A stretch of 64,000 nt of DNA. It comes from Hoylesella loescheii DSM 19665 = JCM 12249 = ATCC 15930. GTDB lineage: Bacteria; Bacteroidota; Bacteroidia; Bacteroidales; Bacteroidaceae. Position numbers and translations under genes: made by a program. The stretch lies in the NCBI RefSeq assembly GCF_000378085.1, contig NZ_KB899221.1:1-64000 (forward strand), read 5' to 3'. The notes beneath the pieces are model-generated. The model made no database searches and was not told where the DNA came from. It worked only from the letters and a program-made list of their open reading frames with translations. Each line of letters starts with the position of its first letter. Position 1 is the stretch's first letter. This document shows positions 41,809-51,347 of this stretch, piece by piece.

Positions 41809-43470
41809 TCATTGTATACCAAGTAATGTCTTGGCGTTATCTATAGCCGCAGCCGACACGTCGCTTCCGCTCAGCATCTTGGCAATTTCGTCAATGCGTT
41901 CGCTAGGTTCAAGCAAAGTCATGTGGCTTACCGTGCCTTGGTCGGTTTCTTCTTTTGACACCATATAATGGGTCGTACCCAGCGCGGCAATCTGTGGCAA
42001 GTGGGTAATGGCAATCACCTGACGATCAGTCTTGCCCATGTCGGCCATGATGTTGGCCATCTTTTCGGCCACTCTTCCACTAACGCCAGTATCTATTTCG
42101 TCAAAGATGATGGTGGGCAACTTAACCGCATTGCTGATCATTGCTTTTAACGAGAGCATCACTCGAGCTATTTCACCACCCGAAGCCACCTGACTTACTG
42201 GCTGCAAGGCCGTGTTGGTGTTGGCACTAAACAAGAAAGAAACCTTGTCGCAGCCGTTGGGCGAAAGTTCTTTGGCACTCAACACGATCTGGAACTGCAC
42301 CTTGGGGATACCCAATTCCATCAGCATAGCCTTCAACTGTTGCTCTATCTGTTGCGCACTCTTTTGGCGGATAGTGGTTAGTTTTTCGGCTTTGGCGGTG
42401 CAAACAGCCAGCAATCTCTCCATCTTCTTTCGGCATTCGTCCAAGTCGGCATCACCGTTGTCGATGTGTTGCAGCTGTTGTTTGATGTCGTTGTGCATGG
42501 CAATAAGCTCCGCCACGCTATCTAATCGGTACTTCTTTTGCAGCGAATAGATGATGTTTAGTCGTTGAGTTATCTCGTCAAGACGTTGCGGGTCGAAGTC
42601 AACGTCCTCTACCTGCGAGCCTAGGTCTTGTACAATGTCTTTCAGTTCGATATAACAGTTGTCCAATCTCTCGGCCAATTCTTTTACGTTGGGATATATA
42701 TCTTCGATGTCGTGCAGCTTACCCACATACGTATGTAGGTTTCCCAGCATGCTGTTGCTCTCTCCATCGATTCCTTCAACAGCCTGATAAAGGGCAGCCT
42801 TAATATCTTCGGCGTGCGACATCATCTCCGATTCTTGTTCCAAAGCTTCCTGCTGGCCATCTTCCAGTTTGGCTTCTTCTAGCTCGGTATGCTGAAAACG
42901 CAGGTAGTCTTCGCGTTCTTTGTTGCCACTGATAAGTTCTTCCAGCTGCCGCAGTTCTTTCTCGGCTACCTTATATTTATCGTATGACTCGGTGTACTCG
43001 GCCAATTGGGCGGAGTTTTGGGCAATAAGGTCGATAACGTTAAGCTGAAAATCTTCCTTGTTCAACAACAGGTTTTGGTGCTGACTATGAATGTCGATAA
43101 GACGTTCGCCCAATTCTTTCACCAACGTTAGTGGTGCAGGAGCATCGTTAATAAATGCGCGGCTCTTACCCGAAGCGCTTATCTCGCGACGTATGATGCA
43201 GTCGCTGGCATCGTAGTCTAGCTCGTTGCTCTCGAAAAAGGGCTCTAACTCATAATGGGCAATGTTGAAATGCGCCTCTACAGTACATTTCTCGGCTCCA
43301 TGCTTAATGCTTTTCACGTCGGCCCGTTGACCCATAACCAGACCAAGAGCACCAAGTATGATGCTCTTTCCTGCTCCCGTTTCGCCCGTTATCACCGAAA
43401 ATCCCGAACGAAAGTCCATATCGAGTTCGTCGATAAGTGCGAAATTCTTAATATATAGTTGTGTTAGCAT
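41809..43470 (-). CDS. recN: DNA repair ATPase RecN
   Basis: RecN is an SMC-like ATPase for double-strand break repair. The 553-residue protein has Walker A GETGAGKSI (about 29-37), a long coiled coil (about 160-370) and C-terminal SGGEIARVMLSLKAM followed by the Walker B IIFDEIDTGVSG. Its length is normal. It starts 1 base after the porD-like gene. Confidence 0.95.
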   Translation of the reverse strand: MLTQLYIKNFALIDELDMDFRSGFSVITGETGAGKSIILGALGLVMGQRADVKSIKHGAEKCTVEAHFNIAHYELEPFFESNELDYDASDCIIRREISASGKSRAFINDAPAPLTLVKELGERLIDIHSQHQNLLLNKEDFQLNVIDLIAQNSAQLAEYTESYDKYKVAEKELRQLEELISGNKEREDYLRFQHTELEEAKLEDGQQEALEQESEMMSHAEDIKAALYQAVEGIDGESNSMLGNLHTYVGKLHDIEDIYPNVKELAERLDNCYIELKDIVQDLGSQVEDVDFDPQRLDEITQRLNIIYSLQKKYRLDSVAELIAMHNDIKQQLQHIDNGDADLDECRKKMERLLAVCTAKAEKLTTIRQKSAQQIEQQLKAMLMELGIPKVQFQIVLSAKELSPNGCDKVSFLFSANTNTALQPVSQVASGGEIARVMLSLKAMISNAVKLPTIIFDEIDTGVSGRVAEKMANIMADMGKTDRQVIAITHLPQIAALGTTHYMVSKEETDQGTVSHMTLLEPSERIDEIAKMLSGSDVSAAAIDNAKTLLGIQ

Positions 43471-43471
43471 G

Positions 43472-44377
43472 TCATTCTTTTATTTTCTCCCAAGCGTTGT
43501 TTTGGCTTGCATTGATTTTAAACAGCAGGTCGTACACGGCTTGTTTCTCTTTTTGTGTGCCCTTACCTTGGTATACTTGCACCAGCTCGTCGCGCTTATA
43601 GTCGGTCCATATCTGTGGAAACAAGCTCAGTGGCTTATTCTCCTTGCTGCGTTTCAGTCCCTCTTCCAATGCTGTGGTTATGTTCACGCGTCCTCGTTCG
43701 GCATTGTTCACCATCTCGTCCAAGCCCTTTCGGTAATAATCGTACTGCAATTGGCGGAAGGGTTGCATACGTCCATCAAGATAGTCGTTGATGATGGCAA
43801 AGCGGTTTCGGTCGTTGTCAAACGATTTCCAACCCGCAAACGGCAAATTTTGGGCATTGTTTACGAGGGTCATACAGCGTTGAAGAACATCCTCTCCACC
43901 CATAGGCGCAAAGCTATCAAGGTCTAACCCGATGATGAGATAGGCATAATAGGCCAGCAGGGCTGTGAGTTGGTTGGAGAGATTGTCTTCGTTCAGTTCC
44001 AATTGGTCGAACTGCGAATAGTCGAAATTAAAATCGTTGTCGGTGTTGTTGTACAAAACCGATGAGTAAGAGGCGTTGTATACGGGTCTGTTTGCCTGTA
44101 TCAGGGCCTTACAGGTGAAGCGATTTTCCTCGCGATTATACTGTTGTATGGTGATGTTGAAGTTGCAAACGATGCGCTCGTTCTCCCTAAATTGCAGATG
44201 TGTCCATTGTCGGTTGTTCACAAACTGCTCTATGGCTTGCTGCAAATTATCGAACACTGCCGTTTCGGTGGTTTGCACCTGACTAGCGTTCACAGTGACT
44301 CTCGCCCGCAACTCTTGTGCGAACGCGCCACGGCAAACCATCAGTAAGCCCAACAAAAACGCAATTTTTATCTTCAT
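43472..44377 (-). CDS. PorD-like (DUF4835) periplasmic protein
   Basis: The ATG at 44377 gives 301 residues with a signal peptide (MKIKIAFLLGLLMVCRGAFA-Q). The mature part matches DUF4835 as I remember it: ELRARVTVNASQVQTTETAVFDNLQQAIEQFVNNRQWT, ERIVCNFNITIQ, YNASYSSVLYNNTDNDFNFDYSQFDQLELNEDNLSNQLTALLAYYAY. This family is linked to the type IX secretion system and is usually found between coaBC and recN in Bacteroidota, exactly as here. Confidence 0.82.
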   Translation of the reverse strand: MKIKIAFLLGLLMVCRGAFAQELRARVTVNASQVQTTETAVFDNLQQAIEQFVNNRQWTHLQFRENERIVCNFNITIQQYNREENRFTCKALIQANRPVYNASYSSVLYNNTDNDFNFDYSQFDQLELNEDNLSNQLTALLAYYAYLIIGLDLDSFAPMGGEDVLQRCMTLVNNAQNLPFAGWKSFDNDRNRFAIINDYLDGRMQPFRQLQYDYYRKGLDEMVNNAERGRVNITTALEEGLKRSKENKPLSLFPQIWTDYKRDELVQVYQGKGTQKEKQAVYDLLFKINASQNNAWEKIKE

Positions 44378-44399
44378 TTGCAAATACACCTTATTATAT

Positions 44400-44560
44400 A
44401 TAGGAGTTATGGAGTTAAGGAATAAAGAAGTTAAGCCAAATGTCTTGTTGCAAAATGATGGCTTCCTCGTTAACACGTCAACTCGTCAACTAATACTTAG
44501 TTATGGAATCTAGCCTATGCATTGTGGGCGTTAGCCATTTTTTCACCTTATCACCTTTTT
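44400..44560. repeat. GAGTTA-rich intergenic repeat related to the one at 48691
   Basis: The stretch GGAGTTATGGAGTTAAGG followed by AAGTTAAGCCAAATG closely resembles 48691-48736. A partial complement follows (ACGTCAACTCGTCAAC). No gene is seen between coaBC and the porD-like gene. Confidence 0.55.
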
Positions 44561-44567
44561 AACCTTT

Positions 44568-45794
44568 TCACCTTTCCTCCATCCTTTCGCACAGGTAATC
44601 AACGATATCCTTAGCCACTTCAGCCTTCGACTTAAGGCCAAACTGCCTATTATCAGTCGCCGAAATAATGTTTACCATGTTATTGTCTGTGCCAAAACAA
44701 GTGCCCTCGTTACGTAGCGAATTCAGCACAATGAAGTCTAAGTTCTTGCTTTCGAGCTTCTTTTGTGCGTTCGCTTCCTCGTTATTGGTTTCCAAAGCAA
44801 AGCCAGCCAGCACCTGATTTCTTTTTTTCTCCCTACCCAAAGCCGCTGCAATATCGTGCGTTGAGGTAAGTTCTAGGGTAAGCTTATTACCTTCGCGCTT
44901 TATCTTTTGTGCAGCAATGGTAGCTGGTTTAAAGTCGGCCACGGCCGCACACAATATGGCGGCATTGGCATTGGCAAACTCGCTGAGGCAAGCGGCATGC
45001 ATTTCGTCGGCACTTTCTACGTCGATACGCCTAATGTTTGCCGAGGATTGCAAGTTTACGGGCCCGGCAACAAGCACCACTTCAGCACCTCTTCGGCTAC
45101 ATTCTTCGGCTAGGGCGAACCCCATCTTTCCCGAAGAGTAATTGCCGATAAAGCGCACGGGGTCTATCTTCTCGTAAGTCGGACCGGCCGTAATCAGCAC
45201 TTTCTGACCCGCCAGCTGTCTTTGGGGTGCGGAAGTATGGTCGTTAACCGTGCCTTCAAAGTATTTTTCCAGTGCGGCCACGATGTTTTCGGGTTCTTCC
45301 ATACGACCTTTGCCCTCCAATCCACTAGCCAAAAAACCCGTCTGCGGTTCGATAATGACGTTTCCCACCTGCTTAAGCCGATCTAAATTGGCCTGCGTTG
45401 AGGGATGGGCATACATGTCTAAGTCCATGGCTGGCGCCACAAACACGGGGGCTTTCATCGAGAGATAGGTGGTGATAAGCATGTTATCGGCAATGCCGTG
45501 AACCATCTTGCCCAGCGAACTGGCTGTGCAGGGGGCAATAAGCATGGCGTCGGCCCAGATACCTAGGTCGACATGCGAATGCCATGTACCATCGTTCGCC
45601 GTGAAAAACTCGCTCACTACAGGTTTGCCACTCAATGCAGAGAGGGTAACGGGCGTGATAAACTGCTTACCGGCATCGGTTATCACCACCTGAACTTCTG
45701 CCCCTTGCCTTATCAGCAGACGCAGAATAAGACAGGCCTTGTAGGCGGCGATGCTGCCTGTAATGCCCAATACGATTTTCTTTCCTTTCAACAT
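44568..45794 (-). CDS. coaBC: Bifunctional phosphopantothenoylcysteine decarboxylase/synthetase
   Basis: CoaBC makes 4'-phosphopantetheine in CoA synthesis. The 408-residue fusion has the flavin-binding decarboxylase (about 1-180: GITGSIAAYKACLILRLL, VAPAMDLDMYAHPS) and the CTP-dependent synthetase (about 190-400: LITAGPTYEKIDPVRFIGNYSSGKMGFALAEE, AAVADF). Length is normal. It follows the exonuclease gene by 33 bases. Confidence 0.95.
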   Translation of the reverse strand: MLKGKKIVLGITGSIAAYKACLILRLLIRQGAEVQVVITDAGKQFITPVTLSALSGKPVVSEFFTANDGTWHSHVDLGIWADAMLIAPCTASSLGKMVHGIADNMLITTYLSMKAPVFVAPAMDLDMYAHPSTQANLDRLKQVGNVIIEPQTGFLASGLEGKGRMEEPENIVAALEKYFEGTVNDHTSAPQRQLAGQKVLITAGPTYEKIDPVRFIGNYSSGKMGFALAEECSRRGAEVVLVAGPVNLQSSANIRRIDVESADEMHAACLSEFANANAAILCAAVADFKPATIAAQKIKREGNKLTLELTSTHDIAAALGREKKRNQVLAGFALETNNEEANAQKKLESKNLDFIVLNSLRNEGTCFGTDNNMVNIISATDNRQFGLKSKAEVAKDIVDYLCERMEER

Positions 45795-45827
45795 GTGTTG
45801 CTGAAGCTTTTAAAAGGCAGACCGATA

Positions 45828-46682
45828 TTAGCGGCCGCCAAAACCCTTTAACCTGATACGGGTGAGCACTTGTTTGGTGTTGTTGGTGAAATCAGCCTGA
45901 ATCATCCAGCTATAATAGCCAGGATCGCGCTGCAAAACCTCGTCTACCGCACAACCCTTATACTTCCCAAAGTTAAAGTACTCTTTCTTTATAACCTGCC
46001 CCTTGTCGTCAAGCGTCTCTTTCCCATTAGCGTCGAGCACGGGTCGCCACACTATTCGGCCTGCAAAGTCTACGTTGTCGTTGTTCTTGGAGAACTCCGC
46101 GAGATAGTCCATATCGTTAGGCAGCACGCGTTCAGCCTCTTCTTGATTGGCTTCCGAATACTTTTCAAGCTCTCCTAACAGCACGCGATAAGTGGCCTCA
46201 GCATCTTGATCGGCCCGATGGGCGGCAAAGTCTTCCTCCATCTTTCGTCCACAGTAAAACTTGTAGGCTGCGGCAAGATTGCGTTTTTCCATCTTATGGA
46301 AGATGGTTTGTGCATCGATAAGTCGCACCGACGAGAAATCGAAATCTATTTCGGCACGTAAGAACTCCTCGGCAAGCATAGGAATGTCGAAATGGTTGGA
46401 GTTAAAGCCCGCAAAGTCGCAACCTTTGAACACCTCGTTAAGGCGTGGCGCGAGCTCTTCGAATGTCGGAGCATCTTCCACCAAGTCGGTTGTGATGCCC
46501 GTTAGCTCGCTAACCTCGTCGGGAATGGGCTTTCCTGGATAAACAAAGAGATTTTCCCGCTCCTCCTTTCCATCGGGGTAAACCTTGATATACGATATTT
46601 GTATAATGCGGTCGTTGACCAAGTCCAGCCCAGTTGTTTCCAAGTCGAAGACTATGAGCGGACGGGTTAAGTTCAGTTTCAT
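45828..46682 (-). CDS. DnaQ-like 3'-5' exonuclease
   Basis: The 284-residue protein has the DEDD exonuclease fold: FDLETTGLD (Exo I, Asp/Glu), GFNSNHFDIPML (Exo II) and HRADQDAEATYRVLL (Exo III, His and Asp). The C-terminal part contains the ...YFNFGKYKGCAVDEVL... domain found in Bacteroidota exonuclease proteins. The start MKLNLTRPLIVFDLETTG is typical. It lies just after dnaN, suggesting a replication or repair role; it may or may not be the polymerase proofreading subunit. Confidence 0.88.
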   Translation of the reverse strand: MKLNLTRPLIVFDLETTGLDLVNDRIIQISYIKVYPDGKEERENLFVYPGKPIPDEVSELTGITTDLVEDAPTFEELAPRLNEVFKGCDFAGFNSNHFDIPMLAEEFLRAEIDFDFSSVRLIDAQTIFHKMEKRNLAAAYKFYCGRKMEEDFAAHRADQDAEATYRVLLGELEKYSEANQEEAERVLPNDMDYLAEFSKNNDNVDFAGRIVWRPVLDANGKETLDDKGQVIKKEYFNFGKYKGCAVDEVLQRDPGYYSWMIQADFTNNTKQVLTRIRLKGFGGR

Positions 46683-46781
46683 TTACACTGTTGCTTGGTA
46701 AGTTTGTCAATGGGGATGCGATGGGGTGGCCAACACAGGTCGTGCACCCCTAGACACCGTTTGCTTCATGGATTAAACCCA

Positions 46782-47909
46782 TCAATTATCGTTAAGCATC
46801 ATGGGCATGATGAGCATCAAAATCTCTTCATTTTCGGGCTGAACGGCAGGCAAAACCAACGCCGCCTTACTGGGATCGGCCAATTGCACCATCACGTCGT
46901 CGCTGTCAAGGTTGTTAAGAACCTCGCCCAAGGCACCGCCTTTAAAGCCTATGTTCATGGGGATGCCCACGTAATCGCACACCATGCTTTCTTTGGCACT
47001 GGTGGCAAAGTCGATATCTTCCGACGACAGTTCAACCAAACCCTGCTCCACATGCAAGCGAATAAGCTGGCTGCTCTCGCTAGCGAAAGGCAATACACGA
47101 CGCAATACGCTCACCAAACCTTTTCGATCGAGGGTGATTTGGTTAGGATTGTCTTGCGGAATAACCGATTCGTAGTTGGGATAGTTACCCTCAATCAGTC
47201 GGCACGACAACATTCCATTGGGGAAATGCACCTCGGCATTGCGGTCATCGAACTTTACTTCCACCATCGTACTGTCTTTCGTGAGGATATTTCGCAGCAG
47301 CGAAGCAGGCTTCTTGGCCAATACGAAAGAGCGTTTAACGTCTGAGCGGATGGCGGTGTTTTTGCTTTTCACCAGCTTATGCCCATCAGTAGCCACGATG
47401 GCAAGTCCATCTTCCTTCAAATCGAAGTAAATGCCGTTCATGATGGGGCGCAATTCGTCTTGTCCTGTTGCAAAGAGCGAGCGCACAATGCTATTGAGCA
47501 ACACCGCCGATTCCATCTGTATGCTTGCCGCATCGGCAGCAAGTTCCTTGTTACGAGGATATTCTTCGGCTGTCTGAGCCGTGAAGTTGTACACACCGTT
47601 TTGGTAAGTGATTTGCACGGCCATGGTTTCTAGGTTGATGTCGAAGTGCAAAGGCTGGTCGGGCAGTTCGCGCGTTGCATCGAGAATGGTGCGACTAGGC
47701 ACAGTGAAACGCCCGTTGCTGTCGCTTTCGTCTAGCTGCATCGAGGCCTTCATCGTTGTTTCGCTGTCGCTCGTGGTAAGCGTCAGCACACCGTCTACTA
47801 TCTCAAAAAGGAAGTTGTTGAGAATGGGCAAAGACGGCTTAGCACTTAGCGTTTTGGCCAAGTTTTGTAATTTGCTACTTAATGCCGTACTTGAGATTGA
47901 AAATTTCAT
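46782..47909 (-). CDS. dnaN: DNA polymerase III beta subunit (sliding clamp)
   Basis: The 375-residue clamp forms a dimer around DNA. It shows MKFSISSTALSSKLQNLAKTLSAKPSLPILNNFLFE, YPNYESVIPQDN and C-terminal SKAALVLPAVQPENEEILMLIMPMML. Length is normal. It heads the long minus-strand run; the promoter is at 48002-48032. Confidence 0.96.
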   Translation of the reverse strand: MKFSISSTALSSKLQNLAKTLSAKPSLPILNNFLFEIVDGVLTLTTSDSETTMKASMQLDESDSNGRFTVPSRTILDATRELPDQPLHFDINLETMAVQITYQNGVYNFTAQTAEEYPRNKELAADAASIQMESAVLLNSIVRSLFATGQDELRPIMNGIYFDLKEDGLAIVATDGHKLVKSKNTAIRSDVKRSFVLAKKPASLLRNILTKDSTMVEVKFDDRNAEVHFPNGMLSCRLIEGNYPNYESVIPQDNPNQITLDRKGLVSVLRRVLPFASESSQLIRLHVEQGLVELSSEDIDFATSAKESMVCDYVGIPMNIGFKGGALGEVLNNLDSDDVMVQLADPSKAALVLPAVQPENEEILMLIMPMMLNDN

Positions 47910-48001
47910 CAGTATCTATCGTTTTTTAATTTATTGCATGGTTACGCCACATTGGGCAAGACAACCAAAAGTTGACCTGCACAACATGGGATTTATAAGT
48001 A

Positions 48002-48032
48002 CAAAAATACTAAAATCGCCTCTATTAGCAAA
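48002..48032 (-). promoter_or_regulatory. Promoter of dnaN
   Basis: Minus strand TTTG (complement of 48029-48032), 19 bp, TATTTTTG (complement of 48002-48009), with a leader of about 88 nt. Confidence 0.7.
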
Positions 48033-48071
48033 AAAAAAGATTGAAAAGTTTAGTTTTCAGAACAAAATCAC

Positions 48072-48079
48072 TATCTTCG
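48072..48079 (+). promoter_or_regulatory. Possible promoter (-7 box TATCTTCG) of the DUF3127 gene
   Basis: TATCTTCG differs by one base from TAnnTTTG and lies 110 bp before the ATG. Confidence 0.35.
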
Positions 48080-48188
48080 CACTACAAAAGGGGGATGCCA
48101 TTCCCGATTAAATTGGGCATTTACCCCTAATCTAACGGCAAAGCGACAAATATTAATTATCACATTAAACATATAAGGACACAAGACA

Positions 48189-48614
48189 ATGGACATACAA
48201 GGTAAAGTCATTGCTGCACTCCCCGAGAAGACGGGAGTATCTGCTAAGGGCGAATGGAAGGTGCAAGAATACGTTATTGAAACACACGAGGCTTATCCAC
48301 ATAAGATGGTTTTCTCGGTATTTGGCGCCGATAGAATCGCACGTTTCAACGTGCAAGTGGGCCAAGAGGTAATGGTTTCGTTCGACATCGACGCACACGA
48401 ATATCAAGGACGCTGGTTTAATAGCATCCGCGCATACGATGTTCGCCAGGTAGACCCTGCACAATTCGGTGCCCCCGCAGCTGCTGCGCCTCAAGCGGCA
48501 CCAGCTGTACCAGCGGGTTTCCCACCACAGCAGACTGCAAGTGCTGCGCCCGCAGGCTTCCCTCCGGCACAAGAAGCACCCGCAGAAGACAGCTCAGATG
48601 ATCTGCCTTTCTGA
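48189..48614 (+). CDS. DUF3127 OB-fold protein with an SSB-like C-terminal tip
   Basis: The 141-residue protein has an N-terminal OB-like domain (about 1-90: IQGKVIAALPEKTGVSAKGEWKVQEYVIE, RFNVQVGQEVMVSFDIDAHEY, WFNSIRAYDVRQ), then a Pro/Ala/Gln-rich linker (about 95-130) and an acidic end DSSDDLPF. The last residues closely match the DDDIPF tip by which SSB recruits partner proteins, and the whole layout copies SSB. Function is unknown; ssDNA binding or partner binding is an inference. Confidence 0.8.
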   Translation: MDIQGKVIAALPEKTGVSAKGEWKVQEYVIETHEAYPHKMVFSVFGADRIARFNVQVGQEVMVSFDIDAHEYQGRWFNSIRAYDVRQVDPAQFGAPAAAAPQAAPAVPAGFPPQQTASAAPAGFPPAQEAPAEDSSDDLPF

Positions 48615-48641
48615 TATAAGCGCTGATTTAAACGCATTAAC

Positions 48642-48676
48642 ACGCCCCCACAAAGTAGCAAACGATGTGGGGGCGT
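48642..48676. terminator. Strong hairpin after the DUF3127 gene
   Basis: An 11-bp GC-rich stem (ACGCCCCCACA with TGTGGGGGCGT). It has no T run, so it may terminate weakly or only protect the mRNA. Confidence 0.5.
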
Positions 48677-48690
48677 GGAGTATATATCTA

Positions 48691-48848
48691 GGAGTTAAGA
48701 AATAAGGGAGTTAAGGAGTTAAGCCAAATGCTTGGTGGCAGAGTTACAAACGGCCTTGCTAACTTGTTTATTTGTAAACCCGTCAACTCATTCACAAACT
48801 ACCAAGCATTTGGTTTACCCCCCTTAACCCCATAACTCCATAACTCTT
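48691..48848. repeat. Long intergenic inverted repeat (GGAGTTA..CCAAATGCTTGGT)
   Basis: CCAAATGCTTGGT (48724-48736) has its complement ACCAAGCATTTGG at 48801-48813. The outer GGAGTTAAGG and CCTTAACC..AACTCC arms extend the imperfect stem to 48691-48848. It relates to 44400-44560 (GAGTTAAGCCAAATG). The gap between the DUF3127 gene and lgt holds nothing else. Confidence 0.8.
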
Positions 48849-48897
48849 CAAGAAAAAATCCATCATTCTTCAAACAATAATCTCACGAACTCAAAAC

Positions 48898-49740
48898 ATG
48901 AACTACATCCATTGGAATCCGCCTACGGATATTATCAATCTAGGCTTTTATGCCATACGATGGTATGGCGTGTTGTGGGCTATCGGACTTATCGGCGCCA
49001 CGTATATTGTGGCGCGACTCTTCAAGGAGAACAAAATTGATGATTCCAAGTTTGCTTCTCTCTTTATTTACGTTTTCTTTGGAGTGCTGTTAGGTGCGCG
49101 TTTAGGCCATTGTCTGTTTTACGAGCCAACCTATTTCTTAGGAAGCTTTAAACATTTTGTTGAGATGTTCCTCCCCATCCACTTTCTTTCCGATGGCGGG
49201 TGGCGATATACGGGCTATGCCGGACTCGCTTCTCATGGTGGCGTCATAGGACTTCTCATCGCATTATACCTGTATTGCCGACAAATGAAGATGAAATACC
49301 TGTTTGTGTTAGACTGCATAGGCTTTGCCGCCCCATTCACAGCAATGGCCATTAGACTTGGAAACCTAATGAATTCGGAGATTATTGGCAAGACAACAGA
49401 CGTGCCTTGGGCTTTTGTTTTCACTCGTGTAGACGCTCTTCCACGCCATCCGGCACAGCTATACGAGGCAATTTTCTATGCCATTGTGTTTTGTTTAGGC
49501 GTGTTGCTCTACAAAAAACACAAGAAGAAAACAACCATCGGCTCTGGCTTTTTCTTTGGCTATTGCCTCTCACTTGTATTTACTTTCCGTTTTTTTATCG
49601 AATTTATAAAAGAGGTACAAGTAGATTTCGAACAACATTTGACACTAGACATGGGGCAAATACTTTCACTACCACTCGTTGCCATCGGCTTCTATTTTAT
49701 GTGGAAAGCCAAGAGAAAACTTGCAAACAAACACAAGTAA
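48898..49740 (+). CDS. lgt: Prolipoprotein diacylglyceryl transferase
   Basis: Lgt adds diacylglycerol to the lipobox Cys of prolipoproteins in the inner membrane. The 280-residue protein has seven helices. It shows YAIRWYGVLWAIGL, ARLGHCLFYEP, the catalytic loop GLASHGGVIGLLIA, the signature RLGNLMNSEIIGK and RHPAQLYEA. Many lipoprotein genes in this window would depend on it. Confidence 0.95.
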   Translation: MNYIHWNPPTDIINLGFYAIRWYGVLWAIGLIGATYIVARLFKENKIDDSKFASLFIYVFFGVLLGARLGHCLFYEPTYFLGSFKHFVEMFLPIHFLSDGGWRYTGYAGLASHGGVIGLLIALYLYCRQMKMKYLFVLDCIGFAAPFTAMAIRLGNLMNSEIIGKTTDVPWAFVFTRVDALPRHPAQLYEAIFYAIVFCLGVLLYKKHKKKTTIGSGFFFGYCLSLVFTFRFFIEFIKEVQVDFEQHLTLDMGQILSLPLVAIGFYFMWKAKRKLANKHK

Positions 49741-49995
49741 GTAGGAAAGGTATGGGCTAACATTTAGTAAAGATGTTACGTTCTCCGCATTTAACTTCTT
49801 TAAATTAACAGCTGCCAAATAATAAAAGAACGTTCCATTCTTACAAGCCCCCAACTCCTCACACGCATATAGATTAATGAGCAGCCACATTTCACAGATC
49901 AGGAAGCTAAAAATATAGAGAACGTTTTGGGATGATACAAACCCTTTCTAATGAAGGAATGAGCTACGATTAAAGACCTTCGACAACCAACAATT

Positions 49996-50325
49996 TACGC
50001 GAGTTCGGGATAAAACACAATCGTTATGTCTACTGTTGCGTGGCACTAGTTGGCGAGAAAGCCATTCCTCTACCTGTCCAATCTTGTTCAGTGGGCATGG
50101 TTTCTTGTCCCGAACACGCCAATTAACCCTCCCGCCGTTCACATTTTCATAGTTCCGAGAATGCGCTTTCTAAGCCCTGACGATGCATTATTACATTAAT
50201 CGCCACGTTAAGTGTATTTTGGACGGCTGTTCCATATTATCTGGAATGCTATTCCAGTTGAATTGGAACACTGTTCCAACTTATCTGGAACAGGGGTCCA
50301 TCTTAGTGGAACAAAAGCGGGAGGT
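49996..50325. repeat. Dispersed composite repeat element, copy B
   Basis: One end module (49996-50120, 125 bp) is nearly identical to 36265-36389, followed by the core with palindromes starting at 50228, 50250, 50272 and 50294 (22-bp steps). The second end module seen in copy A is missing. The remainder of the 49741-50602 gap shows no gene. Confidence 0.88.
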
Positions 50326-50602
50326 ATTAAAACGATGCTCCAAGTCTTACCCAACATCACGCAAGTAAAGTTCTCACGTCAGCAGATTATTAAGTGCAAA
50401 CAAGCTGAGACATAGGTTTCATGATGTTCTTTGGAGGTTGCGGTATCGTAAAGTGAGAACTAACATCCACTTAGGACATTGAACATTTACAACATTTCGG
50501 GTATGATACTGACATAAATTGGGGATAATCTGACATACATTCTATACAAAGCCAAATTCGTTCCTTGCTTCATTCAGTTACTCACCCTTATGCATAGCGA
50601 AA

Positions 50603-51163
50603 TCAAGGAAGGTCAGATAATGGTTGGTCGGCACGATAAATCATCTTCATTTGAATAACTTTCGATGTAATTTGCCTATCCCGAAACTTTATGGTGATGG
50701 TATATGGCTCATCACTGGAAGACAAATAAAAAAGGCGAGGTATGCCAATTCTCATCCCTATACTTTGCCTTTCGCCATTGTTTATGGAGCGGACAAGCGA
50801 TGCAATATTAAGGGAAGAGTAGTAGCCATGACTCTCCTCTTGACCGGATATTAAGCCATCCATATCCGTTTTCCAACCCTTGAAACACGATGAGATGAGC
50901 CTTCCAGACCGTGTGCGCACTTCAATGGACTTGATTTCCTCGTCTATACCCTTCAAACCAGGTTCTATGCCACCGCCAAAAAGCACTAGTTTAGGACCAC
51001 TCCAACTTGTAATGAAGTCAATAACAAAGTATTGTTTCCCATTAGCCAACGAGTCGGTAAAGACTATCGGCTGCATGGAGACATTATCAATCCTAAAGGT
51101 CTCGTGGTGGCATTCACACGAAACAAGTATGATTACCATAAGCGACATAAGTAAGTTTCTCAT
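50603..51163 (-). CDS. Lipoprotein of unknown function
   Basis: The ATG at 51163 gives 186 residues with a lipobox (MSLMVIILVSC-E), so it is anchored in the envelope. The remainder is mostly beta-like, with no recognised motif. Codon use is more AT-rich than the flanking genes. It lies beside repeat copy B and may be accessory. An upstream in-frame start at 51214 would put extra residues before the signal and is less likely. Confidence 0.6.
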   Translation of the reverse strand: MRNLLMSLMVIILVSCECHHETFRIDNVSMQPIVFTDSLANGKQYFVIDFITSWSGPKLVLFGGGIEPGLKGIDEEIKSIEVRTRSGRLISSCFKGWKTDMDGLISGQEESHGYYSSLNIASLVRSINNGERQSIGMRIGIPRLFYLSSSDEPYTITIKFRDRQITSKVIQMKMIYRADQPLSDLP

Positions 51164-51347
51164 TGGTATAAACTTATTAAATCCTCTATGTATAGATGTA
51201 TGATACTGCTTCAAAGCACTTTCTGATAATTCCCCGCTTTGGTGGAATCATAATTTCATACATGCTCTATACCATCCTATTGGGTTACAAATATGTCAAA
51301 ATTACTCTTTCTATCTAGATTCTTTTTCAAAACATAGTTTCAACGCT

